The notes: generated by a model from the sequence alone, not told the origin. DNA of 64,000 nt from Bedellia somnulentella (GCA_963576735.1 OY755175.1:3054401-3118400), one strand, 5' to 3'; positions 1 through 9,514 are shown, numbered from the stretch's first letter. Made by a program: numbers and translations.

Positions 1-2
1 TT

Positions 3-1533
3 TTAGCTTCTGTAGAACGGAGCAGCGGCGTACGGGGTTCCAGCAGGATAAGAGTATGTAGATAGGAACGGGTAAGATCCAGAGTACGAGTATGGGTAAG
101 ATCCAGAGTACGAGTATGGGTATGATCCAGAGTACGAGTATGGATAAGATCCAGAGTATGCATATGGGTATCCATTATATGCGTTTGGAGCAATGTTCAT
201 AGCCATACCTATGTAAGACGCAGGAGCAGGCATATAGGCAGGGTCCTTCCGCACAATTGCATTAAAGCCCGCAACACCGGCAGTGTAGTCTACAATTCTT
301 CTTTTACCGTCAGCATCAATAAGAGAATATTGTCCTCGAACTTCTTTACCAGATCTACTCTCAACTTGGCTCTTGAAATCCCCTGTCATGGGATCAGCTA
401 CATTGTATGAGAAGCTGCTATCGTCAGCAGCGTGAACAATGACCATCACGGCAAAGAATACAGCAAACTAAAATAAAAATTGTGTATTTGTAAACAACAA
501 CAATATAAATAAAGAATAAATAAAGGAAAGAAAAATTTCGACACAGGCGGGATTCGAACCCGCGATCTTGGGTATACGCCCCGTCGCTCTTGCCAATTGA
601 GCTACCGTGTCAATGGCTGCCAGCGCGAAATTCTTCTATCCTTTAATTCTTTTACACGTTTTAGTAGTGTTTGCGTTTCCTACCTCCGAATTTTTTACTA
701 ATTTCTTTATTTATTAGTAATAATCCCCACATTAGGTTTACATGAACAAAAAAAAAAGATTTAAACAACAATATAATTATAACAAAGGAATATCTGCCTC
801 CTTGGTCGCGCGGTTAAGCTCTTGGCTTTAAGTCCGGAGGTCTCGGCTTCGATCCCGAGCGGGGGTAAACTCACAGATTTAATTTGTAAGATTTAACCCA
901 GTCTAGAATGATATTGCAGTCTTGAATCACTTAATATCCGAAAATTAACTTCCGGCTTCTATCACGGTAGTAGTCGTTAGTCTGCAAACCCGCAATTTGC
1001 CAGCGTGGTAGACTAAGGACAAATCACCAACAATGGGGAAGGCTCGAGCCCCTTGGTGGGGACGTATACGGGCTGTGTATTTGGGTTTTATAAAATATTA
1101 CGAGTTTTATTTGCCCCATACTTATTTGACCCTTTCGGTCTCCCTTTTCAATTAAAGTTTTTTTACCTTCGTAGAGTCAACTTCAAGACTAGACTTTCAC
1201 AATTTTCTACTCAAAAACTGTAATATGGCAAAGTATCATCAGGCATGGTAATGCGACTCTAAAAATGTACTCACAAATAATCATTCATATAAACACGGAT
1301 ATATATCCCTAGAAAAAAAATCCTCAGCTATTGCTGGAATTTTGGTTGGAAATATATTGTAAAATAAAATTTTTTGGTGATAACTTTCCAACCACAAGGA
1401 TCAATTTAAAAAGTTACAATACTCTTACAAGCACGGGAAAAAATGAAGTTGTGCAATTTGATACAGACGTTACACGAATAATAAAAATCACATAAAGCAT
1501 TTAAAACGTTTAATTTTTTACCTTAGCAACCAT
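3..1533 (-). CDS. Gene 1: RR-2 cuticular protein with SYPYSYSG repeats
   Basis: Two exons on the minus strand. Exon 1 is 1522-1533 (ATG GTT GCT AAG, Met-Val-Ala-Lys) followed by GT. Exon 2 is 467-3, after the acceptor TTTTAG, ending in TAA at 5-3. The intron is 1054 bp, phase 0. The protein is 158 aa. Residues 1-17 form a signal peptide (cut after VHA). Residues about 23-80 are an RR-2 chitin-binding domain, with [20 protein letters not shown] and [16 protein letters not shown] in order. The tail is Tyr/Pro/Ser/Gly-rich with three exact SYPYSYSG units. By family knowledge it is secreted from epidermis and binds chitin in cuticle. It is head-to-head with gene 2 and is the paralogue of gene 4. 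Exon 1 is inferred from identity with the other family members; the 3' UTR lies outside the window. The single-exon reading that starts at GTG 449 would lose the signal peptide. Confidence 0.9.
78..149 (-). repeat. 24-bp coding tandem repeat in gene 1 (3 units)
   Basis: Three consecutive 24-bp units (78-101, 102-125, 126-149), each encoding SYPYSYSG on the minus strand. The same unit is present in different numbers in genes 2, 4 and 5. Confidence 0.85.
508..763 (-). mobile_element. SINE-1-type tRNA-like insertion in the gene 1 intron
   Basis: This 256-bp insertion is flanked by the 12-bp direct repeat AACAACAATATA (496-507 and 764-775). It is absent from the equivalent place in the gene 4 intron (about 10030), so it arrived after the module duplication. 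It holds a tRNA-like core on the minus strand and ends typical of this family (TAAAGGAAAGAAAAATTT on the left; TAGTAATAATCCCCAC then CATGAACAAAAA on the right). The two ends point away from each other, so the copy may be a rearranged or palindromic version of the family seen at 33835-34280. Confidence 0.6.
541..612 (-). repeat. tRNA-like core of SINE-1
   Basis: Read on the minus strand this is a nearly complete cloverleaf. The acceptor arms GACACGG and CTGTGTC pair. The D arm is GCTC/GAGC with an A box (TAGCTCAATTGGC). The T arm is GCGGG-TTCGAAT-CCCGC with a B box. The anticodon stem is poor and position 33 is not T, so it is more likely a tRNA-derived repeat than a working tRNA gene. Confidence 0.6.
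793..1085 (+). mobile_element. tRNA-derived SINE-like repeat in the gene 1 intron
   Basis: A box-like TGGTCGCGCGG (803-813) and B box-like GGCTTCGATCC (845-855) lie in a tRNA-like head that starts GCCTCCTTGG. A ~200-bp body follows, ending near GGACGTATACGGGCTGTG. The same repeat sits in the gene 4 intron (10063-10203, resuming at 10740), so it predates the duplication. Confidence 0.55.
1285..1410 (-). mobile_element. Old SINE-2 remnant in the gene 1 intron
   Basis: Degenerate minus-strand SINE-2: a CACGGATATATATCCCTAG-like 3' end, then TCCTCAGC, then GGTGATAACTTTCCAACC. A matching remnant lies in the gene 4 intron near 11105-11230, so it is older than the duplication. Confidence 0.4.
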
Positions 1534-1592
1534 TTTGTTGGATTGGAAGATGTCTATAGCAAGACTGATACAGTTGATCCAAAGTCATCTGT

Positions 1593-1665
1593 TTTTATAA
1601 TAAGCAAAAATGCACATTTGTTTATTATAATATTTACAAAAGTCACTTGATCAGTTACGGATAAC
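1593..1665 (-). promoter_or_regulatory. Gene 1 promoter: TATA box and conserved upstream box
   Basis: On the minus strand TATAAAA (1599-1593) stands about 60 nt before the ATG at 1533. About 40-65 nt further upstream (1665-1638) is the block GTTATCCGTAACTGATCAAG followed by TGACTTTT. The same block stands at a similar distance upstream of genes 2, 4 and 5. Confidence 0.6.
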
Positions 1666-2085
1666 TACCACAAGAAAATACAACTGAGGAAAATTTTTAA
1701 AATAACAAAATCACAACACAGAAGTATCAGATATTTATCGGACTAAATAAAATGGACCAAGCAACCTTTATGCGATCATGATGTTTTTAAACATTTACGA
1801 TGTAGTTTTGGCTTCGTCGTACAAAATTGTCATATATTTAAATTAAATTCTAAATGTTGAAACATAGCATTATGAGTGGAAGTGGGTGTGCAAAGACCTA
1901 CGGCACAGAAACGTGGCGTCTAACAATAGGCCTCATCAGATGGCTCCGAGTTAGCCAAAGGGCAATGTATCGATGAATCCACCCATTCTAACATCAAAAT
2001 TATAATCGTGGTTTAGAGGACGTAGGATTGTATCACCAAATATTGAACGTTTTGAGTAAATTAAATGTATGTTTGTTCTTTCTAA

Positions 2086-2212
2086 AGGGCAGGCATCCGA
2101 ACTCTGAAGAAAGAAAAGGCATGTATGAAAATAATGAAGAAGCTCGAGAGATTTGCCATGATCGTTCAAAGTGGCAATTGATAGTCTCTGCCTACCCCGA
2201 AGTTATCTAATG
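2086..2212 (+). mobile_element. Degenerate LINE-W fragment between genes 1 and 2
   Basis: Short decayed piece matching the 3' coding end of LINE-W: GGCAGGCATCCGAA, AAAAGGCATGTATGAAAA, GAAGCTCGAGAGATTTG, then GATAGTCTCTGCCTACCCC. The same fragment is at 11865-11996 between genes 4 and 5, so it was in the ancestral intergenic region. The rest of 1666-2831 is unique AT-rich DNA in which I see nothing else. Confidence 0.6.
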
Positions 2213-2831
2213 GCCTCGATTATTTATTCATAATGTATAGTTTCTAAAGTTATCTATACATAGGAAAGTGATAAAGGCATAAAACAAATTTGCTGCTTCT
2301 TCCTGTTATACAATAGGTATTATAATAGAAAAATTGCCAAAGTAATCATTTTGGTACAAATAGTTGTTTTGACTTATTTGTGAAGTTGAAGTAGGTTGAG
2401 TTAAATAAAACATGTAGTGTGAATAATTTGTTCCAAATCAACCAAATCAAATAACTTTATCATTAGATGATGCATAAAATAATGTACCGTCAATATGATG
2501 GAAAACTTTTTGGCTTTTGTTAGCTTTTTGTTTAGCATGTTTTTGTTTGTAATATGAAATTGTTTGAGTGGAACAACTTTACATCTACTCCGCTTAGTTC
2601 GTCTTGGGAAACACTTACATGATTAAAAATAGTTGTATAGTTCAAATTTATTTTCAGTATTAATTTAATTAAGTTATATAAAAATTTAAACGAAAACTTA
2701 ATGGTTTGAAATATTAAGTTACAATAACGGTTGCTTTATTCAGTTCGATAAAAATCTGATATGTTTGAGTTGTGATGTTGTTATTTACAAAATTTTCCGT
2801 AATCGAATCCTCTTGTCATATGTTAGGTAAG

Positions 2832-2901
2832 GTTATCCATTAACTGATCAAGTGACTTTTGAAAATGTAATGATATTCAAATTTGCGTTTTGCTTATAAA
2901 A
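2832..2901 (+). promoter_or_regulatory. Gene 2 promoter: conserved box and TATA
   Basis: GTTATCCATTAACTGATCAA followed by GTGACTTTTG (2832-2861) precedes TATAAAA (2895-2901), which is 60 nt before the ATG at 2961. This is the mirror image of the gene 1 promoter. Confidence 0.65.
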
Positions 2902-2960
2902 GCAGAAGAATTTGGACCGTCATTATCATTCTTGCTTTGCACATCTTCCAATCCAACGAA

Positions 2961-3615
2961 ATGGTTACTAAGGTAAGGAATTAAGTTATGAATTCTTTAT
3001 AATACTTAATTTTAACAAAACGTTCATTATATCAGTTGAAAAAACGCAAACTTAATTGGATTGGGATAGGGTGGATGAAAACAAGATATTAAAATTAGCT
3101 TTCTCGCAAAACAGCAATGGTATCATATTTACTTTGATAACAATGTACCTAATAGTCAACCAATTTTATTTCAGATTGTTGTATTCTTTGCCTTAATGGC
3201 CATTGTTAACGCTGCTGAAGAAAGCAGCTACTCGTACAATGTAGCTGATCCAATGACCGGAGATTTCAAGAGCCAAGTTGAGAGTAGATCTGGTAAAGAA
3301 GTTCGAGGACAATACTCTCTTATTGATGCTGATGGTAAAAGAAGAATTGTAGATTACACTGCCGGTGTTAAGGGTTTCAATGCAATTGTCCGGAAGGATC
3401 CTGTCTACATGCCTGCTCCTGCGTCTTACATGGGTATGGGTATAGACGTTGCTCCATACGCCTACAATAGATACCCATATGAGTACACCAGATCTTACCC
3501 ATACTCGTACTCTGGATCTTACCCATACTCATACTCTGGATCTTACCCGTTCCTTTCTTCATACTCTTATCCTGCTGAAACTCCGTACACCGCTGCTTCG
3601 ATGTATAGGAGCTAA
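2961..3615 (+). CDS. Gene 2: RR-2 cuticular protein with SYPYSYSG repeats
   Basis: Exon 1 is 2961-2972 (Met-Val-Thr-Lys) followed by GTAAGG. Exon 2 is 3175-3615 after TTTATTTCAG. The intron is 202 bp, phase 0, the shortest among the repeat-type genes. The protein is 150 aa: signal peptide 1-17 (ending VNA), then an RR-2 domain ([17 protein letters not shown] through FNAIVRKDP), then MGMGIDVAPYAYNRYPYEYT and two SYPYSYSG units before the conserved end SYPFLSSYSYP. It is secreted and likely binds chitin in the cuticle (family knowledge). It is divergently transcribed from gene 1 over about 1.43 kb and is the paralogue of gene 5. It has the fewest tail repeats of the four related genes. Confidence 0.93.
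3493..3540 (+). repeat. 24-bp coding tandem repeat in gene 2 (2 units)
   Basis: Units 3493-3516 and 3517-3540 each encode SYPYSYSG. Confidence 0.85.
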
Positions 3616-3716
3616 AACTATGGCCGTCCTCCTACAATTGCCTACTACAAGTTAACATTTATGTAAAAGATTGTGAAAAATATTAGTTGGATTCTTTTGT
3701 TTTGATTGTTATTGGT

Positions 3717-3727
3717 ATTAAATTAAA
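3717..3727 (+). terminator. Candidate poly(A) signal of gene 2
   Basis: Two overlapping ATTAAA hexamers lie about 100 nt after the stop codon. This 3' flank (3616-3970) also resembles, in inverted orientation, the flank downstream of gene 4. Confidence 0.4.
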
Positions 3728-4103
3728 TGGATACAATATTTTAACAAGATTTTTACTGCACCCTTACATTCTGTTCTACCCTTATTGAATCCTGTTTAAG
3801 TATAATTTAATAGATATTGAACAATCTAATTATAAAAATAAACCTCATTAACGATATTTTCGTGAAATTTATGGTAAGGAAATTTTACTATTTTCTTGAA
3901 GTCTTACTTACTGCATCCGTTCTGCCATGCATCAGTACGTGTAAAATTGATTTCACTACTGATCGGTTAATTCCTACAAGAATGAACAAAAATGGTCCCA
4001 TATTCTTAATTCAAAAAATATTTATAAGCGATTAATTCAGTAGTTTACGTGTAAAAATGACACTAATCATTATTTAATTTGAATTCATAAAAGTTAGTTA
4101 TAA

Positions 4104-4633
4104 GGGGCGATCCATTAATTACGTCACACCAATTTCATGATTTTTTGACCCCTCCCTCCCCCCTTGTCACACTTCGTCACAATTAACTACACCCTCCCCC
4201 CTTAGTGTGACGTCACATTTAGGTTTTTAGTTCAGGAGAAACTGAAATTACAACATCACTCTGAAACTAACTTTTAATGCTTAAACGCTTACGGCGTTGT
4301 AAATTGAGACTTATTACCTTTGAAATACATTCGCTATTTCGAAAACAATTATTCATTAAACTCTGCCAGAAAAATAGTATCAAATTTATAGGCAACGAAT
4401 ACATCCAAACAAATCCGAGTATGTTGAAGATTAGTTTGGTATAATAATATAATAATTATACAAAGTTAGTAAACAACTGAAATATTATTTTTAAACTTAA
4501 GTAGATTGAAACATTGTACTGAGGATTGTGAGGTCACAAACATGGAACTCCTCCCTCCCCCCTGTCACGATATGTCACATTTTGTGGACCCCCTCCCCCC
4601 CCTTGAGGTGTGATGTAATTAATGGATCGTCCC
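4104..4633. mobile_element. TIR element (MITE), possibly PIF/Harbinger-like
   Basis: The ends are inverted repeats: GGGGCGATCCATTAATTACG at 4104 against GTAATTAATGGATCGTCCC ending at 4633. Each is followed inward by GTCACACC-like sequence and C-rich runs. TAA flanks both sides (4101-4103, 4634-4636), which fits the 3-bp target duplication of PIF/Harbinger elements. There is no transposase reading frame. The matching place downstream of gene 5 (about 15195) lacks the element. Confidence 0.65.
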
Positions 4634-4664
4634 TAATTATTATACATTATTTTACGACGACGCG

Positions 4665-5035
4665 ACGTGATAGCTCAGTGACGACGTGATAACTCAGTGG
4701 GTAGACCACCGGCTTATATTGCAGACGACTAGTGTTCTAATCCGGGGCCTTCACCAATTTGTCTTTTCTTAAGACATATGTGTGGTTAATTTATCTTGGT
4801 TGTTAACGGTGAGCGAAACCATCGTGAGGAAACCCACATGGCTAAGTTTTACTTAGTCATGTGACAGTGTATTCGTACAAAATGGCGATAGGCCTATCCC
4901 TTATCACGTGAGTAGACTGTCCAAGCAAAACGTGGGTACTTGAACACCAGGTAACAAAGTCACGTGATGTTTAGGAGTATTAGTACCTCTGCCAACCCCT
5001 TCGGCATACTCGGCGTGAATGTTTGAGTTTGAATA
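4665..5035 (+). mobile_element. SINE-T copy (tRNA-derived SINE)
   Basis: tRNA-like head with A box TAGCTCAGTGACG / AACTCAGTGGGTAG and a B box-like GTGTTCTAATCC. The body contains CCAATTTGTCTTTTC, GGTGAGCGAAACCATCGTGA and CACGTGAGTAGACTGTCC. The end is ACCTCTGCCAACCCCTTCGG and CGGCGTGAATGTTTG. The head is partly duplicated (two GTGATA-CTCAGTG blocks). An allied copy lies in the same module position at 15195-15650. Confidence 0.7.
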
Positions 5036-5496
5036 TTTCACAAATAAGAAATGATTTAAATAGATGAAAGGAATATCTTGTTGCAATGCGCCCGATTTTT
5101 ATGTACGCACAAGATATACATTCAAATTTATTTCTATATGATTGTGCAAGTTTGTTCAGTATGTCCAGACTTGAATGAACATTTTAAAAAAGGAAAGTTC
5201 AGATAAAAATTCCTTTAAAGTCTGTAATTTATTTATTCGTCAAAATCACTAAGAGAATGATAGTCAAAGTAGAAAAAAAATACTTTTATAATACCAATTT
5301 AAGATAACTCACTAGTTTATTTTTATTTCGTATGTTGCATTATCTATGTTTAATTGGATGGTTAAATCCTATTGAAATTGGTATTACTAAAACTAAAACT
5401 CAAACGCTCATGCAGTATATATCCCTAAAGAAGTTTGCAGAGGAACTAAGACTTTTAAACATCGCGTGATATTGCTAACTGTTGATCAGAGTACCT

Positions 5497-5565
5497 TAGT
5501 AGATTGTATCCCCACGTGATAGGGGGCATGCCGTTTTGTACGAATGCATTGTCCCATGAATAGTA
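5497..5565 (-). mobile_element. SINE-T fragment, minus strand
   Basis: Minus-strand SINE-T middle part (CCCCACGTGATAGGGGGCA, TTTTGTACGAATGCATTGTC). A related fragment is at 15640-15700 in the second module. Confidence 0.5.
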
Positions 5566-5597
5566 TACATTGGTTTTGTTTTACTTTGTTTATACAC

Positions 5598-5790
5598 ATT
5601 ATCACGCCGTTAGTTGTCATCCGGATAGGCAGAGACTATTGCTATTGCTACTTTGCACGATCCTGGCAAATCTTTCTAGCATCGCATCGTTCACAGCCAT
5701 CAATCTTTTTATACATGCTCTTTTAATCTTCATAATCCGGACACCTGCCTTTCTGAGCATATTCTCTATTTGGCAAAAATGAGTCCACCG
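5598..5790 (-). mobile_element. LINE-W fragment, minus strand
   Basis: From left to right: the 3' tail (CACGCCGTTAGT), GGATAGGCAGAGACTATTGC, then the C-terminal coding region in reverse (ACGATCCTGGCAAATC, TTCATAATCCGGACACCTGC). It is decayed. The counterpart is 15728-15945 in the second module. Confidence 0.65.
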
Positions 5791-5952
5791 GGGTTATCCT
5801 CTACTTAATACTCTATTTTAGTATATTATGGTTAACAGAAAATATAAAATTACTTGACCTTAGAAATTGGTTGATAGTACATGATAAAAGTACAACAACC
5901 ATAACAAACAGCGGAATGTAAACTTGTTTTTAACTCGGACTAAGCGAGTAAA

Positions 5953-6061
5953 ACTTGAAAATGAAAGTATTCACAAGATCCAGAGTATAAATTGGTCCCT
6001 TTCTGTGTTGATATCATCATTCCTTCGGAAGAGCCAACATAGTTGCATTCCTCCTCTCACA
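5953..6061 (+). promoter_or_regulatory. Gene 3 promoter and 5' UTR block
   Basis: A ~100-bp block is shared almost unchanged by genes 3, 6 and 7. It contains AAGTATTCACAAGATCCAGA, TATAAA at 5986-5991, a likely start region GATATCATCATTCC, and the leader GTTGCATTCCTCCTCTCACA directly before the ATG at 6062. Confidence 0.65.
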
Positions 6062-7007
6062 ATGGTTGCAAAGGTGAGAGACTTTTAAACAGTATTATTA
6101 AATAAATCCCGAATCGACAATCGGCGTATAAAGTCAGTGTCAAGCCGGAATTATAAACCGAGTTGCAATTATTTGGTAGTTTTTTTTATTAGTTAATAAA
6201 TAAAAGTATTGATTTGGTTAAGTTTTTCCATTTTAGCATAATTAACTTCAAATGCATTCATTCATGTCGGTAAATAGTTACAAGATTTATTGTAAAAACG
6301 AATCAGGGCACTCGTGGTTAATAAATTAAAAGTTATTTTTATGACTTAGTATTTAACCGATTTGTATAAGCGCAATAAAAATATAAATAGGAACAGATGT
6401 AAAAAATATATTAAAATTTCAAATATTTATTTTGACGTAATAAAAATACCATCACTAAATTAAATAACAAAAAAGTATGCTTTATGTTAAATATTTCAAC
6501 AAACATCATTACAAAAAACAATAAAAAATGTATCAATTACTATTTATTTTAATCTTTAATAACATCACAACCAATATCGTTAATCTAAATCATTTTTTCT
6601 TTCAGTTTGTTGTTCTGTGCGCCTTAATGGCCATCGCTCACGCCAGCGACATCAGCAGCTTCTCATACGGAGTAGCAGACCCTTACACCGGAGACTACAA
6701 GAGCCAGTTTGAGAACAGAGTAGGAAACGCAGTTCAAGGACAATACTCTCTTCTCGAGTCAGACGGCACGAAGAGGACAGTAGACTACGCCGCTGGTGCT
6801 GAAGGATTCAACGCTATCGTGAGGAAAGACCCCGCTGTCTTCGCCGCCGCTCCGCTGTCCTACCCATACGCTGCTCCATACGCCTACAATGCGTACCCAT
6901 ACGGATACGCTGGTTACGGTTACCCATACGCCGGATACGGTTACGCAGCTGCCACTCCTGCTTTCGCCAAAGGATTCTTCGGTTACCCATACGCTTACCG
7001 CAAGTAA
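6062..7007 (+). CDS. Gene 3: RR-2 cuticular protein, Gly-Tyr-Pro-Ala type
   Basis: Exon 1 is 6062-6073 (Met-Val-Ala-Lys) followed by GTGAGA. Exon 2 is 6606-7007 after TTTTTTCTTTCAG. The intron is 532 bp, phase 0. The protein is 137 aa: signal peptide 1-17 (ending AHA), RR-2 domain about 23-80 ([44 protein letters not shown]), then a tail of YPYA and [11 protein letters not shown] blocks ending in [10 protein letters not shown]. Codons mostly end in C or G, unlike genes 1, 2, 4 and 5. The translated product is identical to that of gene 7 and differs from gene 6 at two residues. The role is chitin binding in the extracellular cuticle (family knowledge). A start at 6528 inside the intron would be an artefact of read-through. 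Confidence 0.94.
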
Positions 7008-7063
7008 GAGACTCAAGACTGTGAAAATTGTTGTTAATAATTAGTTTAAGATTGGTTTGTGTA

Positions 7064-7069
7064 AATAAA
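7064..7069 (+). terminator. Poly(A) signal of gene 3
   Basis: AATAAA lies 57 nt after the stop codon in a 3' UTR that is nearly identical to those of genes 6 and 7. Confidence 0.6.
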
Positions 7070-7391
7070 TTCCAAATTAATTAATTCATCTGGTTGTTTC
7101 ATTATTACTCATATGGTCTTACCAATAGGTCAAGGCTTTGGTTATTACCTGTCAACAGTATAAAAAATGCACGTAAAAACTAAAATTTATAATGATGACT
7201 AAAAATGAGGGGAGAAAAAAAGTTTCAAATACAAAAAAAACTGTGTTTAAAAATTTAGGAAACTGTGTTATTCCATAAATTTTACAAAGAACTTTTTTGA
7301 AATTTTAATAAATAATAAGTCAGATATATATTTTTAAAGTCTTATCATAAGAATTTTGAAATACAACGGACAGTCAGAAAAAAATACTTGC

Positions 7392-7500
7392 ATCGGCTTA
7401 AAATAGCACTATTCAATTTCTTTCCGTAGGCGTTCGAAGGAGGCGCTTTGGGTAGATTGGAAACCCATCAGTAACAAGTTTTATATCACAATCTCTTCAG
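7392..7500 (+). mobile_element. Degenerate SINE-2 remnant
   Basis: CATCGGCTTAAAATAGCACT, an AGGCG block, then TTTGGGTAGATTGGAAACCC resemble the SINE-2 head and middle. Confidence 0.35.
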
Positions 7501-7593
7501 CTAATTCGAACTATTTTATATTTGTATAGTTAATAAAAAATGTACTAAATGATAAATATTCAAAATTAAATAATATGTATTATCATGCACGTA

Positions 7594-7808
7594 GTTAAGC
7601 TGAAAGGACTCAACATTTTGTCAATAGTTTGGGCATTGCTGAGGGTGGAATCTATCAAGTAGTGAAAACTCCAATTGTAAGTGCACGCTAACATTTTATT
7701 TTAACCACCAAACTTATCCCATAGTGTGAAAAATAAACATTTAATTTCAAACTTAAAACGCTCATAACTTAAAATTGTCTTTTTGTAGGTTGAGTCCTTC
7801 TGTTTAAC
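7594..7808. mobile_element. Candidate small TIR element
   Basis: Imperfect inverted ends (GTTAAGCTGAAAGGACTCAA against TTGAGTCCTTCTGTTTAAC), with a TA dinucleotide on each side. It is 215 bp with no coding capacity. Confidence 0.35.
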
Positions 7809-7835
7809 TATGTCCATTACTGTTCAAATGGTTTA

Positions 7836-8707
7836 TCTATACTTATAATAAATCTGTGCAGCGGTCAATTCTGTACGTGAAATATATTTTCAAAATAACT
7901 ATCAGGTGGTGATTAATGATCGATACTAATGCCAAAAATGCAATCAGTAAAATATTTGTCTGTCTGTCGGTTTGTATGTTCTTTATGGAAACAAGAACTA
8001 CTCTACGGATTTTGACGAAACTTGGCACAATAATTTTTCATACTCCAGGGCAGGGTAAAGAATACTTTTCAGTACGGTAAAGAAGGGGAATTCTGGGATA
8101 TTGAGGGTAAACGGGAGAAATTACCCCAATTTTTTAAGCTTTCGTCGCGTGTGCAGCCTTAATGGTTAAAGTTACATAGAAATAATGTATTACGGAAATA
8201 TTCTTCAAATTTTCTAAAAAATATCCTGCAACAGCATATGTCTATTTTTTATGGTTGACTCACAATAACACATGTAACTCCTGATAGCTTACCAGTTTGG
8301 AGCATTCTGATTATATTTGTTTACTCTTACGTTTATAATACTCTCATTCATCCCTTATTTAAAAATGTTAACATTATTACCTATTCAATAAAATAAGAAT
8401 CATAGAATCGCGCCCGTGACCAAAACCAAATCCTTACTAATTTACATATTACATACTAGATGGCAGCAGTAGTTGAAAGACTGTTTAGATTGTTATGAAT
8501 ACTTCATAGTGTTTTACTAAACTTTAACTCAACCTGAAATTTGCTTAATAACAGAGATATTGAATCGTTCATCAAAGCGCATTCAAAATCACTAAGCTAC
8601 ACTGTTCAGGAGTGCTATAATTTCCGATCATTGCGCTAAATTTCACAAAGCTTGAGCAGATATTTAAAAAACAACGCTTCCTGTGCGAAGCTGGGCCAAT
8701 CCACTAG
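7836..8707 (+). mobile_element. Complete non-autonomous Helitron, 872 bp
   Basis: It starts TCTATACTTATAATAAATCT, ends CCACTAG, and lies between an A (7835) and a T (8708), as expected for Helitron insertion. It contains a short TCTG run near 7965. It is the same family as the copies at 13575-14553 and 19254-19545. There is no Rep/helicase frame. Confidence 0.8.
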
Positions 8708-8809
8708 TTATAATTAAAAAGATAACTCAAAACTCCGATGAGGAGCAGCCCCATATTAGCGCAGCACCTTGCAGACTAACTAGTACAGCGTATCTAGTTA
8801 GACAAATAA

Positions 8810-8935
8810 GACATTTAGCTGATCGACAGATGCTTATCAGATGTGGGTTAAATCCCGGGTAGGGCACACACCAATTTGTCGAAAAGAAATGGGGTAGTGC
8901 TACTAAGCCGACACTAGACAGCTATCTTTCTACAA
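8810..8935 (+). mobile_element. SINE-T head joined to reversed SINE-2 head (remnant)
   Basis: ATCAGATGTGGGTTAAATCCCG then GGCACACACCAATTTGTCG is SINE-T. It is followed directly by AGAAATGGGGTAGTGCTACT and AAGCCGACACTAGACAGC, the SINE-2 head on the minus strand. Confidence 0.45.
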
Positions 8936-9059
8936 CTTTCTATTTAAGGTTCCAAAAATCTGGTGAGATTACGAACAAAACATTTCTCCTTACTATTTCA
9001 TTCGTTTTTAATTCGTAAAATAATTAATATATCATAGTTTTAAAAATGAGAGCGAGTAA

Positions 9060-9514
9060 AGGCTAATCAAGTAATTGTTAGTGACGCTCTTATTCGTAAG
9101 AATTGATCGCCTTTAAAATTGTTTGTTTGCCCTTAGCTCTGGCATTATACATGGAATCATTTTTATTCCATCTTGTATGAATGAAAATCGCTTCATAGCG
9201 GAATTAAAATTACACGCTCTGATGCTCGGCAGGATATAGTAAGTAAGATATTTCAAGAAACATTAGAATAAAATTTCCTTACCATCCATTTCACGAAAAT
9301 ATCGTCAATAGTCGGATATTTTTATAAACTTATACAGTATTCAATTAGGGATAAGGGAAAATAGAAAGAAAAATCTTGTTAAAATAAAACAAATATTTTT
9401 TTTATTTTTTTATTTTCAACCAATTCAATCAAAACAAAAGAATCAAATTAATATTTTCACAAACATTACAAATATTTACGTGTTGTAGGCAATTGTAGTG
9501 CGTCGACCATAGTT
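9060..9514 (-). other. 3' flank of gene 4, homologous to the 3' flank of gene 2
   Basis: Read on the minus strand this stretch (CAATTGCCTAC, TTGTGAAAATATTAATTTGA, GACGATATTTTCGTGAAATG) matches 3616-3970 after gene 2. The two genes of a head-to-head pair therefore share flank as well as coding sequence, as expected from an older inverted duplication. Confidence 0.55.

Noticed and set aside
541..612. A working tRNA gene (also 33862-33941, 27590-27665, 62220-62300)
   Set aside because: The cloverleaf is incomplete in the anticodon arm and each copy is attached to a repeated body, so these are tRNA-derived repeats.
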